Shown here piece after piece: positions 1 to 10,445 of a DNA stretch of 64,000 nucleotides. Location of the stretch: positions 1 to 64,000 of the forward strand of contig NZ_JACRYL010000011.1 of NCBI RefSeq assembly GCF_014306625.1. The letters are read 5' to 3'. Both the position numbers and the translations under genes were made by a program. This DNA is from Pedobacter fastidiosus. GTDB taxonomy: Bacteria; Bacteroidota; Bacteroidia; Sphingobacteriales; Sphingobacteriaceae. The notes under the pieces were generated by a model, which worked only from the letters and a program-made list of their open reading frames with translations, did no database searches and was not told where the DNA came from. Within the stretch, counting starts at the first letter, position 1. Each line of letters starts with the position of its first letter.

Positions 1-138
1 GGCAACAAATCGTTGTTTGCTCTTCGAAACTTAACTTCTTCCAATTATATGTCACTCAAGCCGAGTGCTGACAGACCACGGACCGCGAGCGTACACGCTT
101 TGGTACCCGGGCCTTCACCTCCGGTCTTGTTAAAAATA
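1..138 (+). other. 23S-5S internal transcribed spacer (probable)
   Basis: This stretch lies directly before a clear 5S rRNA and carries no open frame that makes sense, so it is probably the spacer after a 23S gene lying outside the window. A small hairpin (CAAC/GTTG, about 4-15) and a GC-rich stretch near 60-120 are visible. I cannot tell whether the first few bases still belong to the 23S 3' end. Confidence 0.5.
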
Positions 139-251
<113 letters not shown>

Positions 252-257
252 CTTAAA

Positions 258-297
258 GAGAGGCCCCGTAGCAACAGCTACGGGGCTCTCTTCGTTT
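258..297 (+). terminator. rRNA operon terminator
   Basis: A strong stem (GCCCCGTAGC 263-272 with GCTACGGGGC 277-286, loop AACA) is extended by GAGAG/CTCTC with one bulged G. It starts about 7 nt after the 5S rRNA and is followed by a short T-rich tract. It probably ends the rRNA transcript. From here to the next gene at 598 I see no gene, tRNA or repeat. Confidence 0.8.
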
Positions 298-544
298 ATG
301 GCCCTTTTCGAGCGGCATGGGCCTCCAATCACAAACCCGGGCCGGGCAAAGCCCTGCTCTTGACAGGCAAATTTTATTTATGTTATTCCAAAAAAGAGTG
401 AATTAGTGGTTGTTAGGTTTTTATTTTGCTTATAAACGCCTCTGCAAATATTAGGATGTAATTGCTCTACCAAAATAATTACATTTTCGTTAAAAGAACC
501 CTAGTATAAAACTGAATCGATGCAAATATGTTAATATGCTAAGG

Positions 545-570
545 TTTGCCGTAATATTTGGTTATCTTTG
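545..570 (+). promoter_or_regulatory. candidate promoter of the acyl-ACP desaturase gene
   Basis: TATCTTTG at 563-570 fits the Bacteroidota -7 consensus TAnnTTTG and lies 27 bp before the ATG. A TTTG at 545-548 could be the -33 box, but the 14-bp spacing is shorter than usual, so only the -7 box is convincing. Confidence 0.4.
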
Positions 571-597
571 TTTTTAATAAAAATATAAGTATAAGTA

Positions 598-1578
598 ATG
601 AGTTTTTTTGCAGATAAAAGAAGGGAAGTAATGATGCATATTGAAAAATATATGCTCGAATCGATGGGAACTTATTTGAAACCTATTGATACAAACTGGC
701 AACCTTCTGATTTTTTACCAGATTCTACAAGTGAAACATTTTATCAGGACATCAGAATTTTAAGAGATAATGCAAAAGATCTCTCTTATGATTTAGTAGC
801 CGTTTTAATAGGCGATACGATTACAGAAGAAGCTTTACCTACATATGAATCGTGGCTTGCAATGGTTGATGGACATAGTGGAGACGAAGAGGGTGGTTGG
901 ATGAAGTGGGTTCGTCATTGGACTGCAGAGGAAAATCGCCATGGTGATTTGCTTAACAAATACTTATATTTATCTGGTCGCGTTGATATGCGACAAATGG
1001 AGATTTCTACTCAGTATCTTATTGCCGATGGTTTCGATATTGGTACCGGACATGATCCTTACCGCAATTTTATATATACTAGCTTTCAGGAATTGGCAAC
1101 TAATGTTTCTCACAGAAGAGTAGCATCTTTAGCTAAGAAAGACGGTGATACCTTACTTTCGAAAATGTGTGGGGTTATTGCATCAGATGAAGCTCGACAT
1201 GCAAAAGCATACAAAGATTTCATGAATCGTATTTTCGAGGTAGATCCTAATGAAGCTATGTTGGCGTTTGAAGATATGATGCGTAAGAAAATCGTAATGC
1301 CAGCACATTTCTTAAGAGAAGTTGGTTTAAAAATAGGCCAAACTTTTGGTCACTTTACAGATGCAGCGCAACGTTTGGGCGTGTACACTGCGGTAGATTA
1401 TGTTGAAATTATGCAACAGTTAATTATCGACTGGAAAATTGAGGGGATGCGTGATTTAGATGAGGCAGGAGAAAAGGCTCGTGATTATATCATGAATTTA
1501 CCTTCGAGATTATTGAAAGTTGCAGAACGTATGAAAAACCCAACGATTGATTATAAATTCAGCTGGATTGCTGGATAA
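598..1578 (+). CDS. acyl-[acyl-carrier-protein] desaturase (soluble di-iron type)
   Basis: It probably introduces a cis double bond into acyl chains bound to acyl carrier protein, using O2 and reduced ferredoxin, in the cytoplasm. The 326 residues fit the plant-like stearoyl-ACP desaturase family. Two iron-binding motifs are visible: EENRHG at 111-116 and DEARHA at 197-202. Other likely ligands are Glu near 78 and Glu near 165. The family supplies unsaturated fatty acids aerobically. The gene stands alone, with its own -7 box upstream and a hairpin terminator downstream. The double-bond position cannot be read from the sequence. Confidence 0.93.
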   Translation: MSFFADKRREVMMHIEKYMLESMGTYLKPIDTNWQPSDFLPDSTSETFYQDIRILRDNAKDLSYDLVAVLIGDTITEEALPTYESWLAMVDGHSGDEEGGWMKWVRHWTAEENRHGDLLNKYLYLSGRVDMRQMEISTQYLIADGFDIGTGHDPYRNFIYTSFQELATNVSHRRVASLAKKDGDTLLSKMCGVIASDEARHAKAYKDFMNRIFEVDPNEAMLAFEDMMRKKIVMPAHFLREVGLKIGQTFGHFTDAAQRLGVYTAVDYVEIMQQLIIDWKIEGMRDLDEAGEKARDYIMNLPSRLLKVAERMKNPTIDYKFSWIAG

Positions 1579-1599
1579 GCATTTCATACAGTAAAATAT

Positions 1600-1632
1600 A
1601 ACCCTGTTTCTTATTCAGAAACGGGGTTTTTT
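1600..1632. terminator. terminator between convergent genes
   Basis: A hairpin ACCCTGTTTC (1601-1610) / GAAACGGGGT with loop TTATTCA is followed by TTTTTT on the plus strand. It ends the desaturase transcript. It abuts the stop codon of the convergent CoA-transferase gene and may also slow transcription from that side. Confidence 0.75.
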
Positions 1633-2908
1633 ATTTAAATCTTTCGTGAAATGCCCTTTCCAAATTCTCAATATGAGAAGGATGGGCAATACTAATGAGT
1701 GCCCTGGCTCTCTGTTTCAAGTTCATGCCGAATAAATTTACTTTTCCATATTCTGTAATAATCCAATGTACATGCCCACGTGTGGTAACCACGCCAGCGC
1801 CCTCTTTTAAATATGGAGTAATTCTAGAAATGCCCTTATTAGTGATTGATGGTAAAGCGATAATAGGTTTTCCACCTTGTGAAAGAGATGCCCCACGCAT
1901 AAAATCCATCTGTCCGCCAATACCAGAGTATTGATAAGTGCCTATTGAATCTGCACATACCTGTCCGGTTAAATCAATTTCTATTGCACTATTGATTGCG
2001 ATCATATCATTGTTTTTTCTAATGATACTCGTGTCGTTTACATAACTGATATCCAATACTTCTATTTCTGGATTATCATCTACAAAATCATATAGCCGTC
2101 TAGTACCAGCCATAAAACTAGTCACCGATTTACCTCTATTTATTTTCTTCTGACTGTTATTAATAGCTCCATTTTGGATCAACGGAATTACTCCATCGGA
2201 GAGCATTTCGGTATGAAGGCCTAAATTTTTATGATTTGTTAGATTTTTTAAAACTTGATCTGGAATTGTACCTATTCCAAGTTGTAATGTAGCTCCGTCA
2301 TCTACTAATTCTGCAATATTTTTGCCAATCTGTTTTATCGCTTCTGTTGCACCATGCTCATAATTTATTTCTGGTAAATCAGCTTCATGCCAAACTAAAT
2401 TATTTATTTTACTCACATGAATGAAACTATCACCGTGAGTACGTGGCATTTTTGGATTGACCTGTGCAATTATAAATCTTGCCATTTCCACTGCAGCTCT
2501 TGCTATATCCACAGATGTTCCTAGTGAACAATAACCATGTTTGTCTGGAGGAGAAACATGAATAATTGCTACATCAATTGGTAAAATATTACTTTTAAAA
2601 AGCTGTGGAATTTGGCTTAAAAATACGGGCACATAGTCACCGAAGTTGCTATTTGCAATTTGTCTTGTGTTAGCGGATACAAAGAGAGAATTTATGTAGA
2701 AACTCTCTCTGAATTTTTCATGATTGAAATCAACATCTCCAAAACTGGTGATGCTCACGAGCTCTACATTTTTTAATTCCTGGTATCTGTTTTGAAGTGC
2801 ATGAATAATATGAATTGGTGTTGCAGCACTTCCATGAAGAAATACACGATTACCAGAATGAATACTTTGAACGGCTTCAGCAGCACTTATATAATGAAAT
2901 GTGGACAT
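1631..2908 (-). CDS. acetyl-CoA hydrolase/transferase family CoA-transferase
   Basis: This family moves CoA between acyl groups and carboxylates (acetate, 4-hydroxybutyrate, succinate or similar) through a glutamyl-CoA thioester. The two-lobed CoA-transferase fold is suggested by an N-terminal part starting SAAEAVQSIHSGNRVFLHG and a C-terminal part with GIGTIPDQVL and GIGGQMDFMRGA. The frame can be opened at a TTG at 2950, but the ATG at 2908 (MSTFHYISAAEAV) fits the family start better, giving 426 residues. It lies about 106 bp downstream of the fused mutase gene on the same strand, so the pair may act together in short-chain acyl-CoA metabolism. Exact substrates are unknown. Confidence 0.85.
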   Translation of the reverse strand: MSTFHYISAAEAVQSIHSGNRVFLHGSAATPIHIIHALQNRYQELKNVELVSITSFGDVDFNHEKFRESFYINSLFVSANTRQIANSNFGDYVPVFLSQIPQLFKSNILPIDVAIIHVSPPDKHGYCSLGTSVDIARAAVEMARFIIAQVNPKMPRTHGDSFIHVSKINNLVWHEADLPEINYEHGATEAIKQIGKNIAELVDDGATLQLGIGTIPDQVLKNLTNHKNLGLHTEMLSDGVIPLIQNGAINNSQKKINRGKSVTSFMAGTRRLYDFVDDNPEIEVLDISYVNDTSIIRKNNDMIAINSAIEIDLTGQVCADSIGTYQYSGIGGQMDFMRGASLSQGGKPIIALPSITNKGISRITPYLKEGAGVVTTRGHVHWIITEYGKVNLFGMNLKQRARALISIAHPSHIENLERAFHERFK

Positions 2909-3014
2909 GGATACCTTGAAATTAGTTTGTACTAAGTTATTGATTGCCAAATGAGAGCATAGTTTTTACAATCTCAAAATAATATGATATTTATTACTTC
3001 TTATTCGAATTTCG

Positions 3015-6000
3015 TTACATATTTCTTCTATATTGCCCTCCAACCTCGTAAAGGGCTTTACTAATTTGCCCCAAGGAACAAATCTTACAAACCTCCATTA
3101 ACTGTTCAAAAATATTATCACCGGCAACAGCAGATTTCTGGAGTTGTTTTAATAGGCCAGCAGATTTATCTTCATTTCTATCTTGAAACTTTTGGAGGGC
3201 TGAAATTTGATATTGCTTTTCTTCTTCAGTTGCACGAATAACTTCACCAGGTATAATTGTTGGAGAACCATTTTTGTTTAAAAAAGTATTGACACCAACT
3301 ATAGGATATTCTCCGGTATGTTTTAGAGTTTCATAGTACAAACTTTCTTCCTGAATTTTGCCACGTTGATACATGGTTTCCATAGCACCGAGAACTCCAC
3401 CACGATCGTTAATTCTTTTGAATTCGGCCAGAACTGCATTCTCAACTAATTCTGTTAATTCTTCTATGATAAAAGCTCCTTGTAATGGATTTTCATTTTT
3501 TGCTAAACCTAATTCTCGATTAATAATGAGTTGAATGGCCATTGCCCTACGCACAGATTCTTCAGTGGGGGTGGTAATCGCCTCATCATAGGCATTGGTG
3601 TGAAGAGAATTACAGTTATCATATATTGCATACAATGCTTGTAAAGTTGTGCGAATATCGTTAAAGTCTATCTCTTGAGCGTGCAAAGATCGGCCAGATG
3701 TTTGGATATGATATTTTAATTTTTGAGAACGGTCATTTCCCTTATATTTATTTTTGATTGCTTTTGCCCAGATTCGTCTTGCTACACGACCGATAACTGC
3801 GTATTCCGGATCAATTCCATTAGAGAAAAAGAAAGAGAGATTTGGAGCAAAATCATCAATATGCATCCCACGACTTAAATAATATTCTACAAAAGTAAAT
3901 CCATTACTTAATGTAAAGGCAAGTTGCGAAATTGGGTTGGCGCCTGCTTCAGCAATGTGATAACCTGAAATAGAAACAGAATAAAAATTTCTAACTTTTT
4001 CATCAATGAAATACTTTTGAATATCGCCCATCATTCTCAAGGCAAATTCTGTTGAGAATATACAGGTATTTTGAGCTTGATCTTCTTTTAAAATATCTGC
4101 TTGAACGGTTCCACGGACTGAACTTATTGCTTTTGCCTTTATTTTTGAATAAACATCTGATGGTAAAACCTGATCTCCTGTTACACCCAAAAGTATTAAT
4201 CCCAAACCATCATTTCCTTCTGGTAAAGTGCCTTCATAAACTGGGCGGTCTATATTTTTATCTTTATAGATGATTGCTATTTTTTCCTGTATCTCAGTTT
4301 GTAAATCATTTTCGATGATGTATTTTTCGCATTGCTGATCAATTGCTACGTTCATGAAAAAGCCCAATAGCATGGGAGCGGGGCCATTTATGGTCATGGA
4401 TACCGATGTAGAAGATGCACAGAGGTCGAAACCTGAATAAAGTTTTTTTGCGTCGTCCAAAGTAGCAATGCTTACTCCCGAGTTTCCAATTTTACCATAG
4501 ATATCTGGGCGAATATGAGGATCTTCACCATAAAGTGTAACGGAATCGAAAGCGGTTGACAAACGGTGAGCAGGCTGACCTAATGATACATAATGGAAAC
4601 GTTTGTTTGTTCTTTCTGGGCCACCTTCTCCAGCAAACATTCTAGTAGGATCTTCTCCTTCGCGTTTTAAAGGGAATACGCCAGCAGCATAAGGGAATTC
4701 TCCGGGAAGATTTTCAGTTAGGAGCCAACGCAAAATATCGCCCCAATCTTCATATCGTGGTAAAGAAACTTTAGGAATGTTCAGTTTAGATAAGGATTCG
4801 TAGTATAGCGGAAGTTTAATTTCCTTATCCCTGACTTTATATATAAAAAACTCTTCTTTATAAGCTTTTTTTGTTTCAGGCCATTGGCGGAGTAGTCTCT
4901 TACATTCTCCATCTAACTGCTCTTCAAAAAAAGTGTAAGCTTCTTTTATTCCATCACCCAAAGAAAGAGATTGATGTTCTTCGGACAAATCAATAACGCC
5001 TTTAAGTTGATACATTTTTCTTGCAATACTAGCTTGCTTATCAACCCATTCATTATACGTTTGGCTAGATTCTGCAATTTCCGCTAAGTATCTAATTCGA
5101 TCTGGCGGAATGATGTAAATCTTTTCTGATTGATCGGAAGTAAGCTCCATTTTTGCATGGAAATCAGTTTGCGTTTTCTCTTTTATTTGTTGCATTAAGG
5201 CTACAAATAAATTATTCATTCCAGGATCGTTAAACTGAGAAGCCATTGTTCCGTAAACGGGAATCTCCTCATCCTTGGCATCAAAAATATTGTGATTTCT
5301 TTTATATTGTTTGCGTACGTCTCGCAAAGCATCCAATGCACCTCTCTTATCAAATTTGTTTATTGCCACTAAATCGGCAAAGTCGAGCATATCGATTTTT
5401 TCCAGTTGAGTTGCAGCACCAAACTCGGGTGTCATAACATAAAGGGAAACATCGCAATGCTCGGTAATTTCTGTATCAGATTGGCCAATTCCAGAAGTTT
5501 CTACAATAATCAAATCGTAGCCCGCCGCCTTGCAGATATCTATACTTTCTTGAACATTTTTTGATAGGGCAAGATTTGCCTGGCGTGTTGCTAGGGATCT
5601 CATATAAACTCTAGGATTATTAATCGCATTCATACGGATTCGATCGCCTAGAAGGGCTCCACCAGTTTTTCTTTTAGATGGATCGACAGAAATAATAGCA
5701 AGCGTTTTATCTTTAACTTCAACAAGAAATCTTCTTACTAACTCATCTACTAAGGAAGATTTACCTGCGCCACCTGTTCCAGTAATTCCTAAAACTGGTG
5801 CTTTATTATTTTTTGAAAGTTTTTTTAACTCATCAACAAATTTTTGTGCACCTTCGGGATCATTTTCTGCAACTGTTATTGCTCCTGCAATTGCTTTAAT
5901 ATCTTTTGATGGGATGGTTTCCAATTCATTGGTGATGCTAGTTTTTGTAATGAAGTCCGTTTTTTGCAACATATCATTGATCATTCCCTGCAAGCCCATT

Positions 6001-6386
6001 TTGCGCCCATCATCTGGAGAATAAATTTTTGAAATTCCATAAGCCTGCAATTCTTCGATTTCCGAAGGAAGAATTACACCTCCACCACCGGCAAATATTT
6101 TAATATGACCCGAACCTCTTTCTTGCAAAAGATCGTGCATGTATTTGAAATATTCGATATGCCCGCCCTGGTAGGAAGTCATCGCAATGCCTTGAACGTC
6201 TTCCTGAATGGCACAATTAACCACTTCATCTACCGAACGGTTGTGACCTAAATGGATAACCTCGGCACCAGATGATTGCAGAATTCGACGCATAATATTA
6301 ATAGTAGCATCATGACCATCAAATAAAGAAGCAGCGGTTACAAAACGTATTTTATTCTTTGGTTTATATATTTCTACTTGTTGCAT
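3015..6386 (-). CDS. icmF: fused isobutyryl-CoA mutase/G-protein chaperone (IcmF type)
   Basis: This is an adenosylcobalamin-dependent carbon-skeleton mutase that probably interconverts isobutyryl-CoA and n-butyryl-CoA. The 1123 residues have the IcmF order. A B12-binding domain spans about 11-145, with DGHDATIN at 23-30 and His25 as the likely cobalt ligand. A MeaB-like GTPase domain follows at about 195-420, with Walker A GTGGAGKS at 203-210 and an NKFD motif. The mutase barrel lies from about 540 to the end. In the substrate pocket the FPYAAGVFP segment carries Phe where methylmalonyl-CoA mutase has Tyr, which favours an isobutyryl-type substrate. The G-domain is thought to load and repair the cofactor. 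No cobalamin riboswitch was recognised upstream. Confidence 0.92.
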   Translation of the reverse strand: MQQVEIYKPKNKIRFVTAASLFDGHDATINIMRRILQSSGAEVIHLGHNRSVDEVVNCAIQEDVQGIAMTSYQGGHIEYFKYMHDLLQERGSGHIKIFAGGGGVILPSEIEELQAYGISKIYSPDDGRKMGLQGMINDMLQKTDFITKTSITNELETIPSKDIKAIAGAITVAENDPEGAQKFVDELKKLSKNNKAPVLGITGTGGAGKSSLVDELVRRFLVEVKDKTLAIISVDPSKRKTGGALLGDRIRMNAINNPRVYMRSLATRQANLALSKNVQESIDICKAAGYDLIIVETSGIGQSDTEITEHCDVSLYVMTPEFGAATQLEKIDMLDFADLVAINKFDKRGALDALRDVRKQYKRNHNIFDAKDEEIPVYGTMASQFNDPGMNNLFVALMQQIKEKTQTDFHAKMELTSDQSEKIYIIPPDRIRYLAEIAESSQTYNEWVDKQASIARKMYQLKGVIDLSEEHQSLSLGDGIKEAYTFFEEQLDGECKRLLRQWPETKKAYKEEFFIYKVRDKEIKLPLYYESLSKLNIPKVSLPRYEDWGDILRWLLTENLPGEFPYAAGVFPLKREGEDPTRMFAGEGGPERTNKRFHYVSLGQPAHRLSTAFDSVTLYGEDPHIRPDIYGKIGNSGVSIATLDDAKKLYSGFDLCASSTSVSMTINGPAPMLLGFFMNVAIDQQCEKYIIENDLQTEIQEKIAIIYKDKNIDRPVYEGTLPEGNDGLGLILLGVTGDQVLPSDVYSKIKAKAISSVRGTVQADILKEDQAQNTCIFSTEFALRMMGDIQKYFIDEKVRNFYSVSISGYHIAEAGANPISQLAFTLSNGFTFVEYYLSRGMHIDDFAPNLSFFFSNGIDPEYAVIGRVARRIWAKAIKNKYKGNDRSQKLKYHIQTSGRSLHAQEIDFNDIRTTLQALYAIYDNCNSLHTNAYDEAITTPTEESVRRAMAIQLIINRELGLAKNENPLQGAFIIEELTELVENAVLAEFKRINDRGGVLGAMETMYQRGKIQEESLYYETLKHTGEYPIVGVNTFLNKNGSPTIIPGEVIRATEEEKQYQISALQKFQDRNEDKSAGLLKQLQKSAVAGDNIFEQLMEVCKICSLGQISKALYEVGGQYRRNM

Positions 6387-6404
6387 AGTACGGAATTTTT
6401 TGAT

Positions 6405-6425
6405 TAGGAATTTGAAGAATTCCTA
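6405..6425 (-). promoter_or_regulatory. perfect inverted repeat in the icmF leader
   Basis: TAGGAATT (6405-6412) and AATTCCTA (6418-6425) are separated by TGAAG, 19-39 nt upstream of the icmF ATG. A possible -7 box, TACATTTG on the minus strand (6453-6460), lies just upstream, so the repeat would sit in the 5' leader. It could be an operator for a dimeric repressor or an RNA hairpin. Confidence 0.4.
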
Positions 6426-6515
6426 GACTTTGGCCTATTTATATTTGGTATGCAAATGTAACAAATACTTATAATAGGATTGGTTTTTAATGGTATTGAT
6501 ACATTAATATAACAA

Positions 6516-6555
6516 AAATGCCCCCATTAAGTGTGTATCACTTTTGGGGGCATTT
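6516..6555 (-). terminator. rho-independent terminator of the phosphatase gene
   Basis: AAATGCCCCC and GGGGGCATTT pair around an inner AAGTG/CACTT stem, and the minus-strand copy runs into TTTTTG. It lies 21 bp after the stop of the pafA-like gene and separates it from icmF. Confidence 0.85.
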
Positions 6556-6575
6556 GGAGTTGGTGATTTTAAGCT

Positions 6576-8234
6576 TTATTTATTTGTAATTTCAGTTATA
6601 GGTTCTCCCACACATCCATTTGGCATTTGTATGTGGAGTAAAGCGGCCAATGTTGCCGAAATGTCCGTCATATAATGCGTTTTGTTTGATGCACCTTGTT
6701 TAATGCCCCAGCCCATAAATACCAATGGAATATGTGCATCATAAGGATTCCAGCTTCCGTGAGTGGTACCCGTGCTACCACCATTAAACCAGTTTGGATT
6801 TAGAATGTAATAAAGATCTCCGCTTCTTCTTGCATTGTAGCCATTAGTAATCATCTTTTTCTGAATCTCTGGGATGGTTGCCTGTGCTATTCTTGAAATA
6901 TCAACAACATTTGCAAAGCCATCCATTCTTTTTAAGAATTCAATAGATGCTGCTTTAATTACATCAAAACTTACGGTACCATTATCGGTTTTATCATGAT
7001 CGAAGATGATTTGATTGTTCATCGATTTTAGCACCACATTGTTCACTTTAAATTTTTCATTTAAGAATGCATTTAACTTAAAAACAATATCTCTGTCGCT
7101 AACAACACCTGCAGGGATTTTATTTTCAGCCATGAAACCTGGGACGTGGGCAGCACCATGATCTGCAGTTAAGAATATTGTATAGTTTCCTTTGCCTACT
7201 TTTTTATCTAAATAGTTAAGGAATTCTTCTAAATCTTTATCCAAACGCAAATAAGTATCTTCAGCTTCAATTGAATTTGGTCCATATCCGTGACCTACAT
7301 AATCGGTTGCTGAACAACTCACCGCAAGAAAATCGGTAATGTTATCTTGGCCCAAATCTTCTGATAAAATAGCCAGTTTAGCTAAATCTAAAGTGATTGT
7401 ATTGCCGTACGGTGTACTTCTAATCGCATCAAAGTTTTTATCGATATTTTGCTTAAGCATATGTGGAAAAGTACTTGTTTTTCCTTCATAAACTTTTTCA
7501 TCAGCTGTACTGTTTACGTAGGTGTTAATTGGGTAGAGTGTTTCCCAGTTTTTAGCATAAAACTTATTCGCCAATTTTAATTTATTGTAATCTGCAATCC
7601 AGGTTGGAACTTCTTTCATGTAATATGAACTGGTAATCCAGTTTCCAGTTGTACCTTGATACCAATATGCTGCGTTTGCTGCATGGCCAGCGGGAAGGAT
7701 TGAACCTCTATCTTTTAAAGAAATGCCAATTACTTTACCTCTAAAATTAGTCGCTAACCTAAGTTCGTCTGTAATTGTACTCGTTAGCATGTTTTTAGGA
7801 GACATTTGACCTTCGGGCGATGGGGTACTTCCAACCGTTACTACTGAAGTATCTTCCGTACAATACATATTCTTTTTGGTTTCAGAATCGTACCAATCGT
7901 TTCCAATTATACCGTGAATTGCTGGAACAGAACCTGTATAAATACACGTATGACCGCAAGCCGTATAAGTTGGAGTATAAGGAATGAACGTATTTTCTAC
8001 AGAAAAACCTTCGTTAACCAATCTTTTAAAACCACCATTTGTATAGCGATTATAATATCTGTACAAATAATCCCAGCGCATTTGATCGACTACTAAACCA
8101 ATTACCAACTTTGGTCTTGCAACTTCAGCAGGAAAAGCTTTTGGTTGAGCTGTAGTTGCTTTTTTTGTTTGTGCAGATGCAATAGATAGGGTAAAGAGAG
8201 ATAGGGAAAGGACTAAATAGGATATTTTCTTCAT
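6576..8234 (-). CDS. pafA: PafA-type alkaline phosphatase, secreted
   Basis: It is a periplasmic or secreted phosphomonoesterase of the alkaline phosphatase superfamily. In Bacteroidota, PafA releases phosphate even when phosphate is abundant. A signal peptide (MKKISYLVLSLSLFTLSIASAQ) is clear. The metal and active-site pattern is visible: VVDQMRWDY (Asp50), PTYTACGHT with the likely Thr nucleophile near 91, GNDWYD (Asn112), a LKDRGS motif with the Lys and Arg that contact phosphate in PafA, and DHGAAHVPG near the C terminus. The 552 residues match the family. A strong terminator follows. It begins 66 bp after folC on the same strand, so read-through is possible. Confidence 0.88.
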   Translation of the reverse strand: MKKISYLVLSLSLFTLSIASAQTKKATTAQPKAFPAEVARPKLVIGLVVDQMRWDYLYRYYNRYTNGGFKRLVNEGFSVENTFIPYTPTYTACGHTCIYTGSVPAIHGIIGNDWYDSETKKNMYCTEDTSVVTVGSTPSPEGQMSPKNMLTSTITDELRLATNFRGKVIGISLKDRGSILPAGHAANAAYWYQGTTGNWITSSYYMKEVPTWIADYNKLKLANKFYAKNWETLYPINTYVNSTADEKVYEGKTSTFPHMLKQNIDKNFDAIRSTPYGNTITLDLAKLAILSEDLGQDNITDFLAVSCSATDYVGHGYGPNSIEAEDTYLRLDKDLEEFLNYLDKKVGKGNYTIFLTADHGAAHVPGFMAENKIPAGVVSDRDIVFKLNAFLNEKFKVNNVVLKSMNNQIIFDHDKTDNGTVSFDVIKAASIEFLKRMDGFANVVDISRIAQATIPEIQKKMITNGYNARRSGDLYYILNPNWFNGGSTGTTHGSWNPYDAHIPLVFMGWGIKQGASNKTHYMTDISATLAALLHIQMPNGCVGEPITEITNK

Positions 8235-8300
8235 TCTTATTTTGTTATTTGGCTAAAGTAACAATTTTTAGATGAAGAATTTTTGAAGTTTTTGTAAAGT

Positions 8301-9590
8301 TTATATTGCTTCTGCTACTACAAAAGTACTTCCGCCGATGAATATTAAATCATTAGAACTTGCTGATTCTATTGCTTTTGCCTTTGCCTCGGCAACTGAA
8401 TTAAATTTGTGTCCTTTTAATCCAAATGTAGAAGCTTGTTCTTGTAAATCTTTAACTTCAAGACCACGCTCTAAATCTGGTTTGCAAAAATAATATTTAG
8501 CTTGTTTTGGAAGTAAGGATAGTACTTTGGAGATATCCTTATCTTTCACCATTCCAAAAACCATATGAAGATTTTGGTGTGGTGTTTGAATAATGTTTTT
8601 TACAACTTCAGTTATTCCAGCTTCGTTGTGGCCGGTATCGCAGATAATTAACGGATTTTTACTCAAGGTTTGCCAACGACCTTGTAAGCCGGTTCTTTTT
8701 TTAACTTCTTTCAACCCTTTATAAATACTTTCTATCGAAGTTTTAATTTCGGTTTGCTGATTTAAAATAGCAAAGGTTTCTAAAACTGTCAGAATATTTT
8801 TTGGTTGATAAAGCCCTGTTAAATCACTTTGGAGATTTTTATACTGTGGTTTGTTTCCCCGAAATATAGATAGTGATAGTTTGTTATTTTTTACCTTAAT
8901 CTCTTGAGCTGATAACACTGCATCGGCAAAAATAATCTGGGCGTTCATTTCCTCAGCCTTACTTAAGAAAACGGCTTTTGATTTATCTTGTGTTTCTCCA
9001 ATAACCACTGGCGTATTTTTTTTTATAATGCCCGCTTTTTCTCCGGCGATTTCTTCTATCGTATTACCGAGCATGTTTGTATGGTCTATACTGATGTTGG
9101 TGATTACTGAAATCTCTGGCTGAATGATATTTGTTGAATCCAATCGACCACCCAAACCAACTTCGATAACTGCGACATCAACTTTATGCCTGGCGAAATA
9201 ATCAAAAGCCATTGCTACGGTAACTTCGAAAAAGGAAGGCTCAACTTCTTTTATCAGTTTCTTTTGCTGTTGAACAAATGTTATCACCTCGGCTTTCGCC
9301 ATCATTTTACCATTTATTCGAATGCGTTCGCGAAAATCTTTTAAGTGAGGGGAGGTGTATAAACCGGTTTTATAACCCTGTGCCTGTAAAACCGAAGCAA
9401 GCATATGGGATGTGGAACCTTTACCATTTGTACCTGCAACATGAATACTTTTAAATTTATGCTGAGGATTATCTAAAGCTTCGCAAAAAATTATGGTGTT
9501 GGTTAAATCTTTTTTGAAGGCAGATGCACCAACACGAGTAAACATGGGCAGTTTACTGTATAAATAATCAAGCGTTTGCTGGTAGTTCAA
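8301..9590 (-). CDS. folC: bifunctional folylpolyglutamate synthase/dihydrofolate synthase
   Basis: This ATP-dependent ligase of folate metabolism adds glutamate to dihydropteroate and to reduced folates in the cytoplasm. The Mur-ligase-like P-loop HVAGTNGKGSTSHMLAS, the SPHLKDFRERIRING segment and the C-terminal ICDTGHNEAG motif are all present, and 429 residues is normal. The start appears to be TTG at 9590 (MNYQQTLDYLYSKLP), because the next ATG would remove conserved N-terminal sequence. It is the last gene of the envelope operon above it (39 bp after the TonB-like gene), probably for transcriptional rather than functional reasons. Confidence 0.93.
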   Translation of the reverse strand: MNYQQTLDYLYSKLPMFTRVGASAFKKDLTNTIIFCEALDNPQHKFKSIHVAGTNGKGSTSHMLASVLQAQGYKTGLYTSPHLKDFRERIRINGKMMAKAEVITFVQQQKKLIKEVEPSFFEVTVAMAFDYFARHKVDVAVIEVGLGGRLDSTNIIQPEISVITNISIDHTNMLGNTIEEIAGEKAGIIKKNTPVVIGETQDKSKAVFLSKAEEMNAQIIFADAVLSAQEIKVKNNKLSLSIFRGNKPQYKNLQSDLTGLYQPKNILTVLETFAILNQQTEIKTSIESIYKGLKEVKKRTGLQGRWQTLSKNPLIICDTGHNEAGITEVVKNIIQTPHQNLHMVFGMVKDKDISKVLSLLPKQAKYYFCKPDLERGLEVKDLQEQASTFGLKGHKFNSVAEAKAKAIESASSNDLIFIGGSTFVVAEAI

Positions 9591-9629
9591 GATGGATAAG
9601 GATAAGCGTAATAAAATTTAAATTCTAAA

Positions 9630-10445
9630 TTACTTCACTTTAAAGTTAAAAACAACCACACCAGTTTGGCTATCGCCACCTATATCTGTTTTGCTCAAAG
9701 CCGAATTCAAAACGGCTTGAATACATTTGTTAACCAATTCAGTATCTGTAATTGTAGAACCTTTTAACTCTTGATTGGCTCTTGTAATTGTTCCCGATTT
9801 ATTAAAATAAATCCTTATGGCAACCTTGCCGGTTTTTTGACCATCATCCTTCGGGATAACTAAATTTGAAAAACGACGTAATTCTATAGGTTTATTTCCA
9901 AAACCAGATCCACCTTCTCCATAATTATTTGATAAAGGGTCTCCATTAACAGATCCTTGATTGCCAGCTGTAGTTCCAGTTCCATCGCCACCACCTTGTC
10001 CGGTGCTTTTTTTACCTTTATATAAGGCATTTTGGTTGATAACAGGTTTTGAAGGTTTTTCTTCAGTTGTGGTAGTTGGTGTTGTGGCAGTTGCTTTTTT
10101 AGGTTTGGTATTAATACTCAAAGCTTCCTCAGTATTCTGAGTTTGAATGTCTTTATCGCTACTTTCTGTAGATGTTGTTGGTGTTACTTTTTCTTCAGGA
10201 GTTACCTTATCTGGTTTTTTATTGTTGGCGTTAGGATCTGCAGATGGCTCTTCGATACTTGTGTAATCATCGCCCATTCCTTCTGCCGAAGTTCCATAGT
10301 TTACAACCATGCCACCCATGCCCAGTTCTTCGGGTGGTTGGAAAGTACCAATCACAATAATAAAGCTTATGGCTAGTAAAATAGCCATAATGCCAGTAGA
10401 AATGGCAACTGCTTTTGGATAATTATTTTCTTCTTTATGAGTCAT
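9630..10445 (-). CDS. TonB-like energy transducer
   Basis: It probably carries proton-motive energy from the ExbB/ExbD motor across the periplasm to an outer-membrane partner. One membrane helix lies at about 12-33, after a short cytoplasmic tail. A long low-complexity periplasmic linker rich in Pro, Thr, Lys, Gly and Asn runs to about residue 190. The C-terminal domain (FSNLVIPKDD to FNFKVK) looks like a TonB/TolA-type domain. Its start codon overlaps the exbD stop as TAATG, so the two are translationally coupled. Its partner is likely the barrel protein encoded upstream in the same operon; the exact family is less certain. Confidence 0.8.
   Translation of the reverse strand: MTHKEENNYPKAVAISTGIMAILLAISFIIVIGTFQPPEELGMGGMVVNYGTSAEGMGDDYTSIEEPSADPNANNKKPDKVTPEEKVTPTTSTESSDKDIQTQNTEEALSINTKPKKATATTPTTTTEEKPSKPVINQNALYKGKKSTGQGGGDGTGTTAGNQGSVNGDPLSNNYGEGGSGFGNKPIELRRFSNLVIPKDDGQKTGKVAIRIYFNKSGTITRANQELKGSTITDTELVNKCIQAVLNSALSKTDIGGDSQTGVVVFNFKVK

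Noticed and set aside
1-138. 23S rRNA 3' end
   Set aside because: No conserved 23S terminal sequence could be recognised, so only a spacer is reported.
6387-6575. A cobalamin riboswitch upstream of icmF
   Set aside because: The gap is only 189 bp, is partly filled by the terminator of the previous gene, and lacks the conserved B12-box pattern.
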